Shown here in pieces: positions 12,472-20,786 of a DNA stretch of 64,000 nucleotides (position 1 is the first letter of the stretch; every line of letters starts with the position of its first letter). The notes beneath the pieces are model-generated. The model was not told the origin of the DNA, did not search any database, and saw only the letters and a program-made list of their open reading frames with translations. Both the position numbers and the translations under genes were made by a program. Source of the stretch: Thermomonas carbonis (GTDB lineage Bacteria > Pseudomonadota > Gammaproteobacteria > Xanthomonadales > Xanthomonadaceae); the NCBI RefSeq assembly GCF_014396975.1, contig NZ_CP060719.1:683501-747500 (forward strand), read 5' to 3'.

Positions 12472-13161
12472 TCAGGCTGCGGCCAAACGCGCTTCCAGCA
12501 GGCGCTGCGCATCGCCTAGCGAACCGACGATGCGATGCCCCAGCGCACGCGCGGCGTCATCCGGCACCAGCATGTCCGGCACCTGCACCGGGGTCATGCC
12601 CGCAGCCAGTGCAGCGCGCACGCCGGTCGGCGAATCCTCCAGCACCAGGCAACGCAGCGGATCGATGCCGAGCTTGGACGCGGCAAGCAGATAAACATCC
12701 GGCGCAGGCTTGGGCGCGGCGACGTCGCTGCTGGTGGCCACCGCGTCGAAATACGGCAGCAGTCCTGCCGCCGCCAGCTTGCGCATCGCCAGCGGGCGTC
12801 GGGTCGAGGTCGCGACCGCACGCGGGATGCCATGTGCGACCAGCCAGTCGAGCAATTCGACGATGCCGGGCCGATGGTCGATGCCGGCATCGGCGACCAC
12901 GTCGTACATCGCTTCGGTGCATGCCAGCAATTCGACGGTCGCGTCATCGCCGATGCGTTCGGCGAGCAGGCGTCGGCACAGGCCATCGCCGCCACCGATC
13001 ATCTGCAGCCACAGGCTGTCCGGCAGGTCGTGGCCCAGCTCGCGCGACGCGCGCGCCATGCAGTCGTTGATCGCGCGCTCGCTGTCCAGCATCAAGCCAT
13101 CCATGTCGAAGACGACGGCGTCCGGCAGGAACAGCAACGGCGCTATCTCAGCAGGGCTCAT
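12472..13161 (-). CDS. HAD-family phosphatase (beta-phosphoglucomutase/GPH-like)
   Basis: 229-residue hydrolase of the haloacid dehalogenase superfamily. Catalytic motif I is DMDGLMLDS with nucleophile D19 and acid D21, followed by a helical cap, motif II ATSTRR, the lysine in AAPKPAPDVY, and motif III LVLEDSPTGV. Start ATG (complement 13159-13161) overlaps the rsuA stop by 4 bases (ATGA), so it is coupled to rsuA and rsmC. Substrate cannot be told from sequence; small phosphosugars are usual. Confidence 0.9.
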   Translation of the reverse strand: MSPAEIAPLLFLPDAVVFDMDGLMLDSERAINDCMARASRELGHDLPDSLWLQMIGGGDGLCRRLLAERIGDDATVELLACTEAMYDVVADAGIDHRPGIVELLDWLVAHGIPRAVATSTRRPLAMRKLAAAGLLPYFDAVATSSDVAAPKPAPDVYLLAASKLGIDPLRCLVLEDSPTGVRAALAAGMTPVQVPDMLVPDDAARALGHRIVGSLGDAQRLLEARLAAA

Positions 13162-13868
13162 GCGGATTCCGTGGAAAACAGCTGGTCGCGATCGGCGCCA
13201 TCCAACGCACGCCACTGCCCTTCCGGCAAGTCGCCCATGCTCAATCCGCCGATGCGTTCGCGATGCAGCGCTTCCACGTGATGGCCGATCGCCGCGAACA
13301 TCCGCCGTACCTGGTGATAGCGGCCTTCGTGCAGGGTCAGCCGCGCGGTATTCGCGCCAAGCTCTTCAAGCTCCGCGGGCAACAACGGCGTCTTCTCCGC
13401 TTCCAGCATCAGGGTGCCGCTGACGAAGAGGGCCGCTTCGTCGCCGCGCAAGGGCTCGGCGAGCGTGGCGAGGTACACCTTCGGCAACTTCGACTTCGGC
13501 GCGATGATCCGGTGCAGCAACTGGCCGTCGTCGGTGAACAGCAGCAGGCCGGAGGTGGCGCGGTCCAGGCGACCGACCGTGGACAACACCGGGTTGCGCT
13601 CGCGGAAACGCGGCGGCAACAGGTCGAACACGATCCGCCCCGGATCCTTCATCGAACAGGTGTAGCCGACCGGCTTGTGCAGCATCAGTAGCAGGCCGGG
13701 CGGCAGATCCAGTGGCTCGCCGTCGACGCGGATGTTGTCGTGGTCGAGCGGATCATCGGCATACAGCACGTCGCCGGCGGCATCGGTGATGCGGCCCTCG
13801 CGGAACATCCACTGCACGTCCTTGCGGCTGCCGTAGCCCAGGTTGGCGAGGTGCTTCACGAGTTTCAT
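13158..13868 (-). CDS. rsuA: 16S rRNA pseudouridine(516) synthase RsuA-type
   Basis: Isomerises a uridine of 16S rRNA to pseudouridine. The 236-residue product has an N-terminal S4-like RNA-binding region (KLVKHLANLGYGSRKDVQWM), then the catalytic GRLDRATSGLLLF motif with nucleophile D102, and the C-terminal EGRYHQVRRMFAAIGHHV segment of the RsuA/RluB group. It overlaps rsmC upstream and the HAD gene downstream by 4 bases each. RsuA and RluE-type enzymes are similar, so target assignment is by best resemblance. Confidence 0.88.
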   Translation of the reverse strand: MKLVKHLANLGYGSRKDVQWMFREGRITDAAGDVLYADDPLDHDNIRVDGEPLDLPPGLLLMLHKPVGYTCSMKDPGRIVFDLLPPRFRERNPVLSTVGRLDRATSGLLLFTDDGQLLHRIIAPKSKLPKVYLATLAEPLRGDEAALFVSGTLMLEAEKTPLLPAELEELGANTARLTLHEGRYHQVRRMFAAIGHHVEALHRERIGGLSMGDLPEGQWRALDGADRDQLFSTESA

Positions 13869-14920
13869 CGCGCTGCCTTTGTCGCTTCAACGATCTTGAA
13901 GCCGCCGTCCTGCGCAAGCGTCTGCACCTGCGCGAAACCCTCGCCCAGCGCGTACTCGTACGGCAGGTGCCGGTTGGCGACCAGCCACAGGCGACCGCCG
14001 GGCTTCAAGGCACTGGCTGCAGCGGCGATGAAGGCGCGGCCGATGTCGGGACGATCGCCGCGACCCAGTGCATGGAACGGCGGATTGCAGACGATGGCAT
14101 CGAAACGTTCGCTCACGCCTGCGGCGACATCGCGCCAATGGCGGCTCACCGGCACACGTGAATCCGCGAGATTTTCGCCGGCCAACGCCAGCGCGCGTGC
14201 ATCGGCTTCGTAGAGGTCCAGCGAAGCGACCTTCGGGCAGCGCGCCAGTACCTGCATCGACAGATAACCCCAGCCCGCGCCGAAATCGGCAATCCGGCCA
14301 CTCAGATCGTTCGGCAGTGCCTCGGCCAGCATCGCCGATGCCGCATCCACGCGATCCCAGGCGAACACACCGGGCCGACTCAGGAAGGCCTCGCCGGGAA
14401 CATTCGGGCTGATCACCTTGCGCGGCGCATCGGCCTTCGCCCATTGCGCCAGCGTGGCTGCATCGAAGGTCGCATCCGGCCGCGTCCACGACACCCGGCA
14501 ATGGTGCTTGCTGAGCGTGGTCACCGTGCCGGCGAGTTGCTTGAGGTCGGCCTCGCGCGATTTCGCGCCCTCGTCGTTGGCCACCGAGGCAATGACGATG
14601 CCGCCGGGTGCGACCGCCATGCACGCCTTGGCCAGCAACGCACGCGCCTCCTCGCGCTGGCGCGGCGGCAGCACCAGCACCAGTGGGTAGCGCGCAGCCG
14701 GCACGGCGTCCTCGTCGACCAGGGTCGCGCCGATGCGCTGCAGGCGGTCGGCCTCCGGCTTGAACGGCTGCGTGCAGGCCAACGACTGAAGCCCGCCGCG
14801 CATATGCAGGGCCGCGCCTTCGCGTGCGCGCAGGAACAGCGCGTCCGCCGACCAGCGCAGGGCGCCCTCGGCGAAGGGATACAGGAGGGCGTCGAGGGCG
14901 ATGTCGCGATGGTTTGACAT
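13865..14920 (-). CDS. rsmC: RsmC-like class I rRNA (guanine-N2) methyltransferase
   Basis: 351 residues in two Rossmann-type halves. The C-terminal half has the SAM motif DFGAGWGYLS (212-221) and catalytic NPPFH (279-283), as in RsmC, which makes m2G1207 in 16S rRNA; the N-terminal half is the degenerate substrate-binding copy. First gene of a three-gene operon with rsuA and the HAD phosphatase, a grouping in which two members modify rRNA. RsmC or RlmG cannot be fully separated by eye. Confidence 0.87.
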   Translation of the reverse strand: MSNHRDIALDALLYPFAEGALRWSADALFLRAREGAALHMRGGLQSLACTQPFKPEADRLQRIGATLVDEDAVPAARYPLVLVLPPRQREEARALLAKACMAVAPGGIVIASVANDEGAKSREADLKQLAGTVTTLSKHHCRVSWTRPDATFDAATLAQWAKADAPRKVISPNVPGEAFLSRPGVFAWDRVDAASAMLAEALPNDLSGRIADFGAGWGYLSMQVLARCPKVASLDLYEADARALALAGENLADSRVPVSRHWRDVAAGVSERFDAIVCNPPFHALGRGDRPDIGRAFIAAAASALKPGGRLWLVANRHLPYEYALGEGFAQVQTLAQDGGFKIVEATKAAR

Positions 14921-14950
14921 GCGCCAATTGTAACGAGCCGCAGGCGACGA

Positions 14951-15394
14951 TCAGGCGGCGGCGTGCGATCCGCGCATGCCTTGCCCGCGCAACAGGCCGA
15001 CGCTCCAGTTGCCAAGCAGGCACAGCGCGGCGACCCCGCTCCAGGCCACCGCATCGCCGCCGCCCGGCAACACCGCCGCCAGTTCCGCGACCCAGCCTCG
15101 ACCGAACCAGGCGACCACCACGGCGGCGGACAGCGCGAACACGATGACCAGCCCCCGCAACAGGCGCTGCTCCAGCAGCGATTGCTCCGGAGCTGTTGCG
15201 GACGCGGGCTGCGTGAGCGCCAGCGCGGCGACCTGTGCGGCAAAATCCACCGGCAAGCTCACCGGCGGCACACGGCGAAGGGCGCGGGCGATCCGCAGCT
15301 CGGCCGGGTCGGCGTCCGGATCGAGGCGACGGGCTCGCTCCTGTGCCTGCCAGCGCGCGTCGTCCATCTGGTTTTCGTCGTCGTTGGTAGTCAT
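14951..15394 (-). CDS. Single- or two-helix membrane protein, probable anti-sigma factor
   Basis: 147 residues: a charged cytoplasmic N-terminal region of about 75 residues, then hydrophobic segments at about 82-100 and 113-132. It does not show the canonical zinc anti-sigma motif (no HxxxCxxC). Its start overlaps the stop of the ECF sigma factor gene by 4 bases, the classic sigma/anti-sigma arrangement, and this context is the main reason for the call. Confidence 0.55.
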   Translation of the reverse strand: MTTNDDENQMDDARWQAQERARRLDPDADPAELRIARALRRVPPVSLPVDFAAQVAALALTQPASATAPEQSLLEQRLLRGLVIVFALSAAVVVAWFGRGWVAELAAVLPGGGDAVAWSGVAALCLLGNWSVGLLRGQGMRGSHAAA

Positions 15395-15972
15395 GCGGCA
15401 ACTCCGATGCGCGGTTCCAGGAACTCGCGCAGTGTCTTGCGGCTACGGAACAGGTGGCTCTTGATCGTACCTTCGGCCAGGCCGGTGATGGTCGCGATCT
15501 CGCCGATGGGCAGTTCTTCCAGGTGATACAGGGTCAGGATCGTGCGTTGCAGCGGCGGCAGGCGTTCGATCGCGGCATGCAGTTCACGCTCGTCGTCTGC
15601 CTGCGCATGCGCGTCCTGCAGGTCGACGCCGTCGCCGATGTTGTCGAGCAGGGACGGACCATCGTCTTCGTCCATCCCGCCGCCCACGTGCATGTCCGCC
15701 AGCGCGATCCGCTTGCGCTCCAGGTGGCGCTTGGCCACCGAATACGCGACCTGGCCGATCCAGGACTTCAACGGGCTGTCGAAGCGGTACTGCTGCAGGT
15801 AGCGGTGCACGCGCAGGAACGCCTCCTGGCAGAGCTCGCGGGTGTCCTCGGGATGCCGGACCATGCGCTGGATGATGTGCCAGCACAGGCCCTGGTAGTC
15901 GCGCACCAATTGCTCGAACGCGCCCGCGCGGTTCGCGAGCACGGCTTCGACAAGGGCGCGGTCGGCATCCAT
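15391..15972 (-). CDS. ECF (RpoE-like) sigma-70 family factor
   Basis: 193-residue group 4 sigma factor. Region 2 spans about residues 10-85 with LVRDYQGLCWHIIQRM and the DTRELCQEAFLRVHRYL core; region 4 spans about 130-185 with LPPLQRTILTLYHLEELPIGEIA and the recognition helix GLAEGTIKSHLFRSRKTLREFL. An acidic linker (MDEDDGPSLLDNIGDG) joins them. The gene directly downstream is a small membrane protein likely to hold it inactive. No obvious autoregulatory promoter was identified. Confidence 0.93.
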   Translation of the reverse strand: MDADRALVEAVLANRAGAFEQLVRDYQGLCWHIIQRMVRHPEDTRELCQEAFLRVHRYLQQYRFDSPLKSWIGQVAYSVAKRHLERKRIALADMHVGGGMDEDDGPSLLDNIGDGVDLQDAHAQADDERELHAAIERLPPLQRTILTLYHLEELPIGEIATITGLAEGTIKSHLFRSRKTLREFLEPRIGVAA

Positions 15973-16115
15973 GGGGCATGGGATACGCCCGGGGCGGCAT
16001 CGGTTGCAAGGATTGTCGACGGATTTCCTGCCGCAAGCTGCAACCGAGCCCGCGCCGGCCGTATCTCTTTGTCCGAACGGCCCGCATGGCCGGCCCGACC
16101 CACCGAGGACATCCC

Positions 16116-16442
16116 ATGAATTTCGAACTGCTCATCCCGATCACCCTGTTCGCCTGCATCGCCTATTCGATCAAGGCGGTGGTCGACGCCCGGGTGCGCA
16201 AGCAGCTGGTCGCCAGCAACGGCGCGCCCGACCTGGTCCGCAGCATCCTGGAGGGCGATGAAGTGAATCGACGGCTGTCCTCGCTGCGCTGGGGCATCAC
16301 CCTGGTCGCACTGTCGATCGGCTTCGCGATTGTAGAAGCGGCGGGCTGGACCGACATTACCCCCGGGGTGATCGCGGTACTGGTCGGTGCGGTCGGCGTC
16401 GGCAACCTGGCGTCCTTCGCGGCCTCGCGCAAGCTCGGCTGA
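16116..16442 (+). CDS. Small inner-membrane protein, unrecognised family
   Basis: 108 residues starting MNFELLIPITLFACIAYSIK, with hydrophobic segments at about 4-18, 60-78 and 84-100 separated by a basic loop and an LEGDEVNRRLSSLRWG stretch. The start at 16116 follows a GAGGAC sequence 7 bases upstream; the earlier in-frame start lacks one and would add a Cys/Arg-rich, unlikely tail. It is divergent from the ECF sigma gene (143 bases), so it may be a target or partner, but this is inference. Confidence 0.75.
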   Translation: MNFELLIPITLFACIAYSIKAVVDARVRKQLVASNGAPDLVRSILEGDEVNRRLSSLRWGITLVALSIGFAIVEAAGWTDITPGVIAVLVGAVGVGNLASFAASRKLG

Positions 16443-16492
16443 GCAACGCGCGACGGGTATGCTGTCGGCCCCTCAGGCCGGCAGCCATCCCG

Positions 16493-16774
16493 ATGACCGA
16501 CGCAACCAACGCCACCACCGATACCCCGCCCGACCACCTGTCCAACGACCCGCGCAGCAAGTTCCACGATGCAGCCGCGCTGGAACGCGGCATCGGCATC
16601 CGCTTCAACGGCGTGGAACGCAACAACGTCGAGGAATACTGCATCAGCGAAGGCTGGGTGCGGATGGCCGCGGGTCGCGCGCTGGATCGCCGCGGGCAGC
16701 CGATGACGATGAAGTTCAAGGGTACGGTCGAGGCCTGGTTCCTGGACACCGCGAACGAAACGCCGGCTGACTGA
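16493..16774 (+). CDS. DUF3297 family protein
   Basis: 93-residue soluble protein. The segment GIGIRFNGVERNNVEEYCISEGW, then RMAAGRALDRRGQPMTMKFKGTVEAWF, is the family's nearly invariant core. Members are small, widespread in Proteobacteria, and of unknown function. The N-terminal 25 residues are Thr/Asp-rich and variable. A hairpin follows 16 bases after the stop. Confidence 0.88.
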   Translation: MTDATNATTDTPPDHLSNDPRSKFHDAAALERGIGIRFNGVERNNVEEYCISEGWVRMAAGRALDRRGQPMTMKFKGTVEAWFLDTANETPAD

Positions 16775-16789
16775 ACGCCCGCGAACCTC

Positions 16790-16810
16790 GCCCGCAATCG
16801 CGTTGCGGGC
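16790..16810. terminator. GC hairpin after the DUF3297 gene
   Basis: GCCCGCAA (16790-16797) pairs with TTGCGGGC (16803-16810) around a 5-base loop. No T-tract follows, so termination strength is uncertain. Confidence 0.4.
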
Positions 16811-16846
16811 GCACACTGGCCACGTCCCCGCCACCGGAGTCCTGTC

Positions 16847-17407
16847 ATGAACCGCCTGCGCACCCTGCCCCTGCTGCTCGCCACGGTCCTCGCGCTGGGT
16901 GCCTGCGCGTCCACCGGCAGCACCAGCATGCTCGCTCCCGATGCCCCGCGTGCGCTGCCTGCAGCCGGCCCGGTCAGCGTGGCTTGGGAAGACCCGGCCC
17001 AGTTCACCGAAATGCGCTTCAGCGGTAATCGCCATGCCTCCGCGGAAGGCAACTGGTTGAACACGCTCGCCACCTACATGCGCACGGAAGCCGAGGAAAC
17101 CCTGCCGACCGGCCACCGGCTGGAGCTGACCATCGTCGACATCCAGCGCGCCGGTCGCTACGAGCCCTGGCTGGCCCCGAACCTGCAGGACGCCCGGATC
17201 ATCCGCGACATGTATCCGCCGCGCATGACTCTGCGTTTCCGCGAGCTGGATTCCAGCGGTTCGGTCCTCGCCGAAGGCGAACGCAAGCTGTCCGACCCGG
17301 CCTTCCTGATGAATGCCTCGCGCTTCAACGACAGCGATCCGTTGCGTTACGAGAAGCGCATGGTGGACAGCTGGCTGCGCAGCGACTGGCGTACCGCCTC
17401 GCGCTGA
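16847..17407 (+). CDS. DUF3016 family lipoprotein
   Basis: 186-residue exported protein. The N-terminus MNRLRTLPLLLATVLALGAC is a signal peptide ending in a lipobox (LGAC, lipid cysteine C20), so it should be anchored in the membrane facing the periplasm. The mature part has the family's VAWEDPAQFTEMRFSGNRH and MTLRFRELDSSGSVLAEGERKLSD blocks. Function unknown. Stand-alone; faces the ECF42 operon convergently with a shared hairpin between them. Confidence 0.85.
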   Translation: MNRLRTLPLLLATVLALGACASTGSTSMLAPDAPRALPAAGPVSVAWEDPAQFTEMRFSGNRHASAEGNWLNTLATYMRTEAEETLPTGHRLELTIVDIQRAGRYEPWLAPNLQDARIIRDMYPPRMTLRFRELDSSGSVLAEGERKLSDPAFLMNASRFNDSDPLRYEKRMVDSWLRSDWRTASR

Positions 17408-17438
17408 CCGGCCCCGTCATCGCAACACGCAGGATCCA

Positions 17439-17462
17439 CGAAGCCGCCGCAAGGCGGCTTCG
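17439..17462. terminator. Bidirectional hairpin between convergent genes
   Basis: CGAAGCCGCC (17439-17448) and GGCGGCTTCG (17453-17462) form a 10-bp stem with loop GCAA, a stable tetraloop. It sits between the DUF3016 gene and the end of the ECF42 sigma gene. T-run is poor on both strands. Confidence 0.6.
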
Positions 17463-17467
17463 TCGTG

Positions 17468-18736
17468 TCAGGCTGGCACGCACGCTGCTGCGCGTGCCAG
17501 CAACACCTCGCGTTCGCGCGAATTCCCGGTAAGCGATGCGGCGCGGGTGAAGTCGGCATGCGCTTCCGCATCGCGGCCGAGCTTTTGCAGCAGGTCGCCG
17601 CGTACGGCCGGCAGCGGCGCGTAATCGCGCAGCTTCGCGTCGCCGACCAAGCGGTCGACGATCGCCAGCCCGGCTTGCGGCCCCTGCGCCTTGCCCACCG
17701 CCACTGCGCGATTGAGTTCGATCACCGGCGATGGCGCGACCTGCATCAGCCGTGCGTACAGCGTGGCAATCGCGTTCCAGTCGGTGTCGGCGAAGCGCAA
17801 GGCGCGGGCGTGGCAGGCAGCCAGTGCGGCCTGCAGTGCGTACGGGCCATCGGCCCCGCCCGTTCGTTGCGCACGCGCCAGCGCCTGCAGTCCGCGCTGG
17901 ATCTGCAACCTATCCCAGCGCGCGCGGTTCTGCTCCGGCAACAGGATCGGCGCGCCATCGGCTTGCGTGCGCGCCGGCATGCGCGAGGCCTGCAGTTCCA
18001 TCAGCGCGAGCAGGCCGAAGGCTTCGGACTCGCCCGGCAACAACCCGACCAGCACACGTGCAAGACGCAGCGCTTCCTCGCACAGCGCCGGGCGCATCCA
18101 GTCGTCGCCACTGGTCGCCGCATAGCCTTCGTTGAAGACCAGGTAGAGCACTTCCAGCACGGCATCCAGGCGTTCCGGCAACTCGGCCTTGCGTGGCACC
18201 TCGAACGGCACCTGCTTGTCCGCGAGCGTGCGCTTGGCGCGGACGATGCGTTGCGCCACCGTCGGTTCCGGTTGCAGGAAGGCGCGGGCGATCTCCGGCG
18301 TGCTGAGTCCGCCGAGCATGCGCAGGGTCAGCGCCACCCGCGACTCCATCGGCAAAAGCGGATGGCAACTGGTGAACAACAGCCGCAACAGGTCGTCGCC
18401 GATGTCGTCGTCCGCCAGTCGTTGCGCATCGTCGCCCTGCATGTCGGCTCCGTGCAATTCCAGTTCAATGCCGAACTCGGCCTGCTTGCGCGCGTGCAAC
18501 TGGCGCTGGCGCACGTGGTCGATGCCGCGGTGCTTGGCCGCCGTCATCAGCCACGCCGCCGGGTTGTCCGGCACGCCCTCGCGTGGCCAGCGCTCGAGTG
18601 CGCCGACCAGCACGTCCTGCGCCAGTTCCTCGGCGGTGTCGATGTTGCCGGTGATGCGTGCCAGCCGCGCGAGCAGCTTCGGCGATTCCATCCGCCACAG
18701 GGCGTCGAGGCGGCGATGGACGGCGGCGTCATTCAT
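17468..18736 (-). CDS. ECF42-type sigma factor with C-terminal TPR-like domain
   Basis: 422 residues from the ATG at complement 18734-18736. Sigma region 2 lies at about 10-75 (LARITGNIDTAEELAQDVLVGALERWP), region 4 at about 115-165 (ESRVALTLRMLGGLSTPEIARAFLQPEPTVAQRIVRAKRTL). The rest is a helical extension with LVFNEGY, EALRLARVL and EREVLLARAA repeats, the hallmark of group ECF42, whose members lack an anti-sigma factor and are encoded next to YCII/DGPF proteins. Exactly such genes lie upstream (20110-21164). The C-terminal domain is thought to control activity. Confidence 0.9.
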   Translation of the reverse strand: MNDAAVHRRLDALWRMESPKLLARLARITGNIDTAEELAQDVLVGALERWPREGVPDNPAAWLMTAAKHRGIDHVRQRQLHARKQAEFGIELELHGADMQGDDAQRLADDDIGDDLLRLLFTSCHPLLPMESRVALTLRMLGGLSTPEIARAFLQPEPTVAQRIVRAKRTLADKQVPFEVPRKAELPERLDAVLEVLYLVFNEGYAATSGDDWMRPALCEEALRLARVLVGLLPGESEAFGLLALMELQASRMPARTQADGAPILLPEQNRARWDRLQIQRGLQALARAQRTGGADGPYALQAALAACHARALRFADTDWNAIATLYARLMQVAPSPVIELNRAVAVGKAQGPQAGLAIVDRLVGDAKLRDYAPLPAVRGDLLQKLGRDAEAHADFTRAASLTGNSREREVLLARAAACVPA

Positions 18737-18798
18737 GCCGCCGATCACACCATCGCCCGCGAAGCCGCGCAAGCCGCGACTTCGCGATCCCGGCCCGT

Positions 18799-19185
18799 TC
18801 AACCCATCGAATGCAGGCCGAACATGTTGCCCTCGGTATCGAAGGCCAGGGCGATGTTGCCGTAGTCGCCGATCGACATCTTGGCCTGGTGCAACTTGCC
18901 GCCCGCGGCCTCGACCCGACCCGCCTCGATCGCACAATCGGCGCAGTTGAAGTAAACCAAGGTACCGCCCATGCCGGGCGAGACGCCTTCCATCTTGCAC
19001 AGCGTGCCGCCCGCGCCGGGATTGTCCATGCTTGCGGGGAAGGCCAGCATCTGGAAACCGTCCATGTCGCCGGGCATCGGCAACGGTTCCATGGTGACGT
19101 CGAGCACGGCTTCGTAGAAGGCGCGCGCTCGGGCCAGGTCGTCGGTGTAGATCTCGAACCAGACCACCGGATTGGATGCACTCAT
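18799..19185 (-). CDS. VOC-superfamily (glyoxalase-like) protein
   Basis: 128 residues beginning MSASNPVVWFEIYTDDLARARAFYEAV, the usual entry to a glyoxalase/bleomycin-resistance fold, and ending with AFDTEGNMFGLHSMG. A single beta-alpha-beta-beta-beta pair module, probably dimeric. Metal ligand positions are not clear: the E in TEGN is present, but an N-terminal histidine is missing. Part of the minus-strand ECF42 cluster, 62 bases upstream of the sigma gene. Confidence 0.88.
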   Translation of the reverse strand: MSASNPVVWFEIYTDDLARARAFYEAVLDVTMEPLPMPGDMDGFQMLAFPASMDNPGAGGTLCKMEGVSPGMGGTLVYFNCADCAIEAGRVEAAGGKLHQAKMSIGDYGNIALAFDTEGNMFGLHSMG

Positions 19186-19243
19186 CTGCTTGCTCCTGGG
19201 TGTTGGCGCGGCGCCATTCGCCGCGGCCCGTGATGCGCCCGGC

Positions 19244-19651
19244 TCAAGCGCCGGGGAACTGCGATTCGTCCATGAAGAAGACTTCCCACTGGTGTCCGTC
19301 GAGGTCGGCGATTCCGCGCTGGTACATGAAGCCGAGATCCTTCGGCTCCGCGTATTCGACCGCCCCCTTGGCGATGGCCCTGGCGACGAAGTCGTCGACC
19401 TCGGCGCGGCTGTCGACCGAGATCGCCAGCAGGGTTTCGGTCGCCGCATGCGCATCGGCGATGGGCTTCTTGGTGAACGTCGCGAAATACGACTCGACCA
19501 GCAGCATCACGCTGGTGCTGTCGTTGATGATCATGCAGGTGGCGTTCTCGTCGGTGAACATCGGATTGAACGAGAAACCGAGCGCGGCGAAGAAATCGAC
19601 GGTGCGCTCGAGATCCTTCACCGGCAGGTTGACGTAGAGGTTGCGGGGCAT
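19244..19651 (-). CDS. VOC-superfamily (glyoxalase-like) protein
   Basis: 135 residues starting MPRNLYVNLPVKDLERTVDFFAALGF; ATG at complement 19649-19651 is chosen because GGAG lies 8 bases upstream, overlapping a second in-frame ATG four codons earlier. The DLDGHQWEVFFMDESQF end is typical of DUF/VOC proteins found with ECF42 and YCII genes. Second VOC member of the cluster. Confidence 0.88.
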   Translation of the reverse strand: MPRNLYVNLPVKDLERTVDFFAALGFSFNPMFTDENATCMIINDSTSVMLLVESYFATFTKKPIADAHAATETLLAISVDSRAEVDDFVARAIAKGAVEYAEPKDLGFMYQRGIADLDGHQWEVFFMDESQFPGA

Positions 19652-19678
19652 GGGGTTCTCCATGGGTTGATGCGCGGG

Positions 19679-20086
19679 TTACGGCATCGGCTTCACGAGG
19701 TTGATCATCCACGGCTGGCCGTAGCGATCGTCGAACATGCCGAAGCGCAGCGCCCACTGGCTTTCGGCCAGCGGCATCCGCACCTCGCCGCCTTCGGACA
19801 TCGCGGCGAAGATGCGCTCGGCGTCCTCGATGCTGTCCACCTCGATGTTGACCGAGGTCGTGGCCTGGCCATCGGGGTTCTCCATCGCGTCCGCGCCCAT
19901 GATCGAAGCGCCACCCACCACCAAGTGGATGTTGGCGATGAAGGGTCGCATCGGCTCGGGGATGTCCGGCCCCATGTCGCCATAGGTCGCGGTGGAGACG
20001 ATCTCGCCGCCCAGCGCCTGCGCATAGAACGCGAAGGCCTCGCGGCATTTCCCGTGGCGGAACATCAGGTACGGGGTCAGTTTCAT
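19679..20086 (-). CDS. PhnB-like VOC protein
   Basis: 135 residues starting MKLTPYLMFRHGKCREAFAFYAQALGGEI, followed by MPLAESQWALRFGMFDDRYGQPWMIN, the signature of the PhnB-like (3-demethylubiquinone-9 3-methyltransferase-like) VOC subgroup. GGAGA precedes the ATG (complement 20084-20086). Biochemical role unknown. Lies 23 bases downstream of the YCII gene and so is likely in its transcript. Confidence 0.9.
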   Translation of the reverse strand: MKLTPYLMFRHGKCREAFAFYAQALGGEIVSTATYGDMGPDIPEPMRPFIANIHLVVGGASIMGADAMENPDGQATTSVNIEVDSIEDAERIFAAMSEGGEVRMPLAESQWALRFGMFDDRYGQPWMINLVKPMP

Positions 20087-20109
20087 GGCGTTCTCCAGGA
20101 ATGGGCGTT

Positions 20110-20529
20110 TCAGTTGCCGAGGCGCTCGCGCAGGCGGTCTTCCTGTTCGCGCAACTCGGGGGTGAATTCGGCGCCGAAATCCTCGGCCTCGAAGATCGGG
20201 CGGATTTCCAGTTCGGACGGGCCAGGCATCGGGTTCGGGCAACGCTTGGCCCATTCGATGGCCTCGTCCATCGAGCGCACCTGCCAGAGCCAGAACCCGG
20301 CGACGAGCTCGCGGGTTTCGGCGAACGGGCCGTCGATTACCCGCCGCGACGGGCCGTCGAAGGCGATGCGAGTGCCGCGCGCGCTCGGGTGCAGGCCTTC
20401 GCCGGCCAACATGACCCCGGCGTTGACCAGGTCTTCGTTGAACCTGCCCATCGCCTCCAGCAATTCGGTGCTCGGCATCGCGCCGGCTTCGGAATCGGCC
20501 GTGGCCTTGACCAGTACCATGACTTTCAT
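20110..20529 (-). CDS. YCII/DGPF-domain protein
   Basis: 139 residues with the diagnostic DGPFAETREL motif in the middle and the opening MKVMVLVKATADSEAG. YCII-related proteins have a ferredoxin-like fold with a His/Asp pair and are unassigned enzymes. First gene of the probable minus-strand transcript YCII-VOC-VOC-VOC-ECF42, the expected ECF42 target set. Confidence 0.92.
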   Translation of the reverse strand: MKVMVLVKATADSEAGAMPSTELLEAMGRFNEDLVNAGVMLAGEGLHPSARGTRIAFDGPSRRVIDGPFAETRELVAGFWLWQVRSMDEAIEWAKRCPNPMPGPSELEIRPIFEAEDFGAEFTPELREQEDRLRERLGN

Positions 20530-20624
20530 GCGCTGCTCCTGCGTTGGATCGGATGGAGGTTCCGCCCTTCATGCAACACGACGGACGATGACGCCCGCAA
20601 TCGACACGCCATCGAAAAATTTCT

Positions 20625-20713
20625 CGTCATCCCGAGCGAAGCGAAGTATCCGCTTCTCGTTCCTGCAGCCTGATTGCAGGAAAAACAGGTTCTTCGCTCC
20701 GCTCAGAACGACA
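20625..20713. repeat. Imperfect inverted repeat of the CGTCATTCCGAGCGAAGCGAAG class
   Basis: CGTCATCCCGAGCGAAGCGAAG at 20625-20646 is followed by an imperfect reverse copy, CTTCGCTCCGCTCAGAACGAC, ending at 20713. A smaller CCTGCAGCC-TGATTGCAGG inverted pair lies between. Such elements are scattered between genes in many proteobacterial genomes and resemble non-autonomous (MITE/REP-type) repeats. It occupies most of the 257-base gap between the two divergent YCII genes, which otherwise should hold their promoters. Confidence 0.65.
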
Positions 20714-20786
20714 TGGCGCATTCAGGTTGTCGCCCGCCGCCATGCCCTGCATCATCCGCCGACCTGGCCACGATCCGGAACACGCG

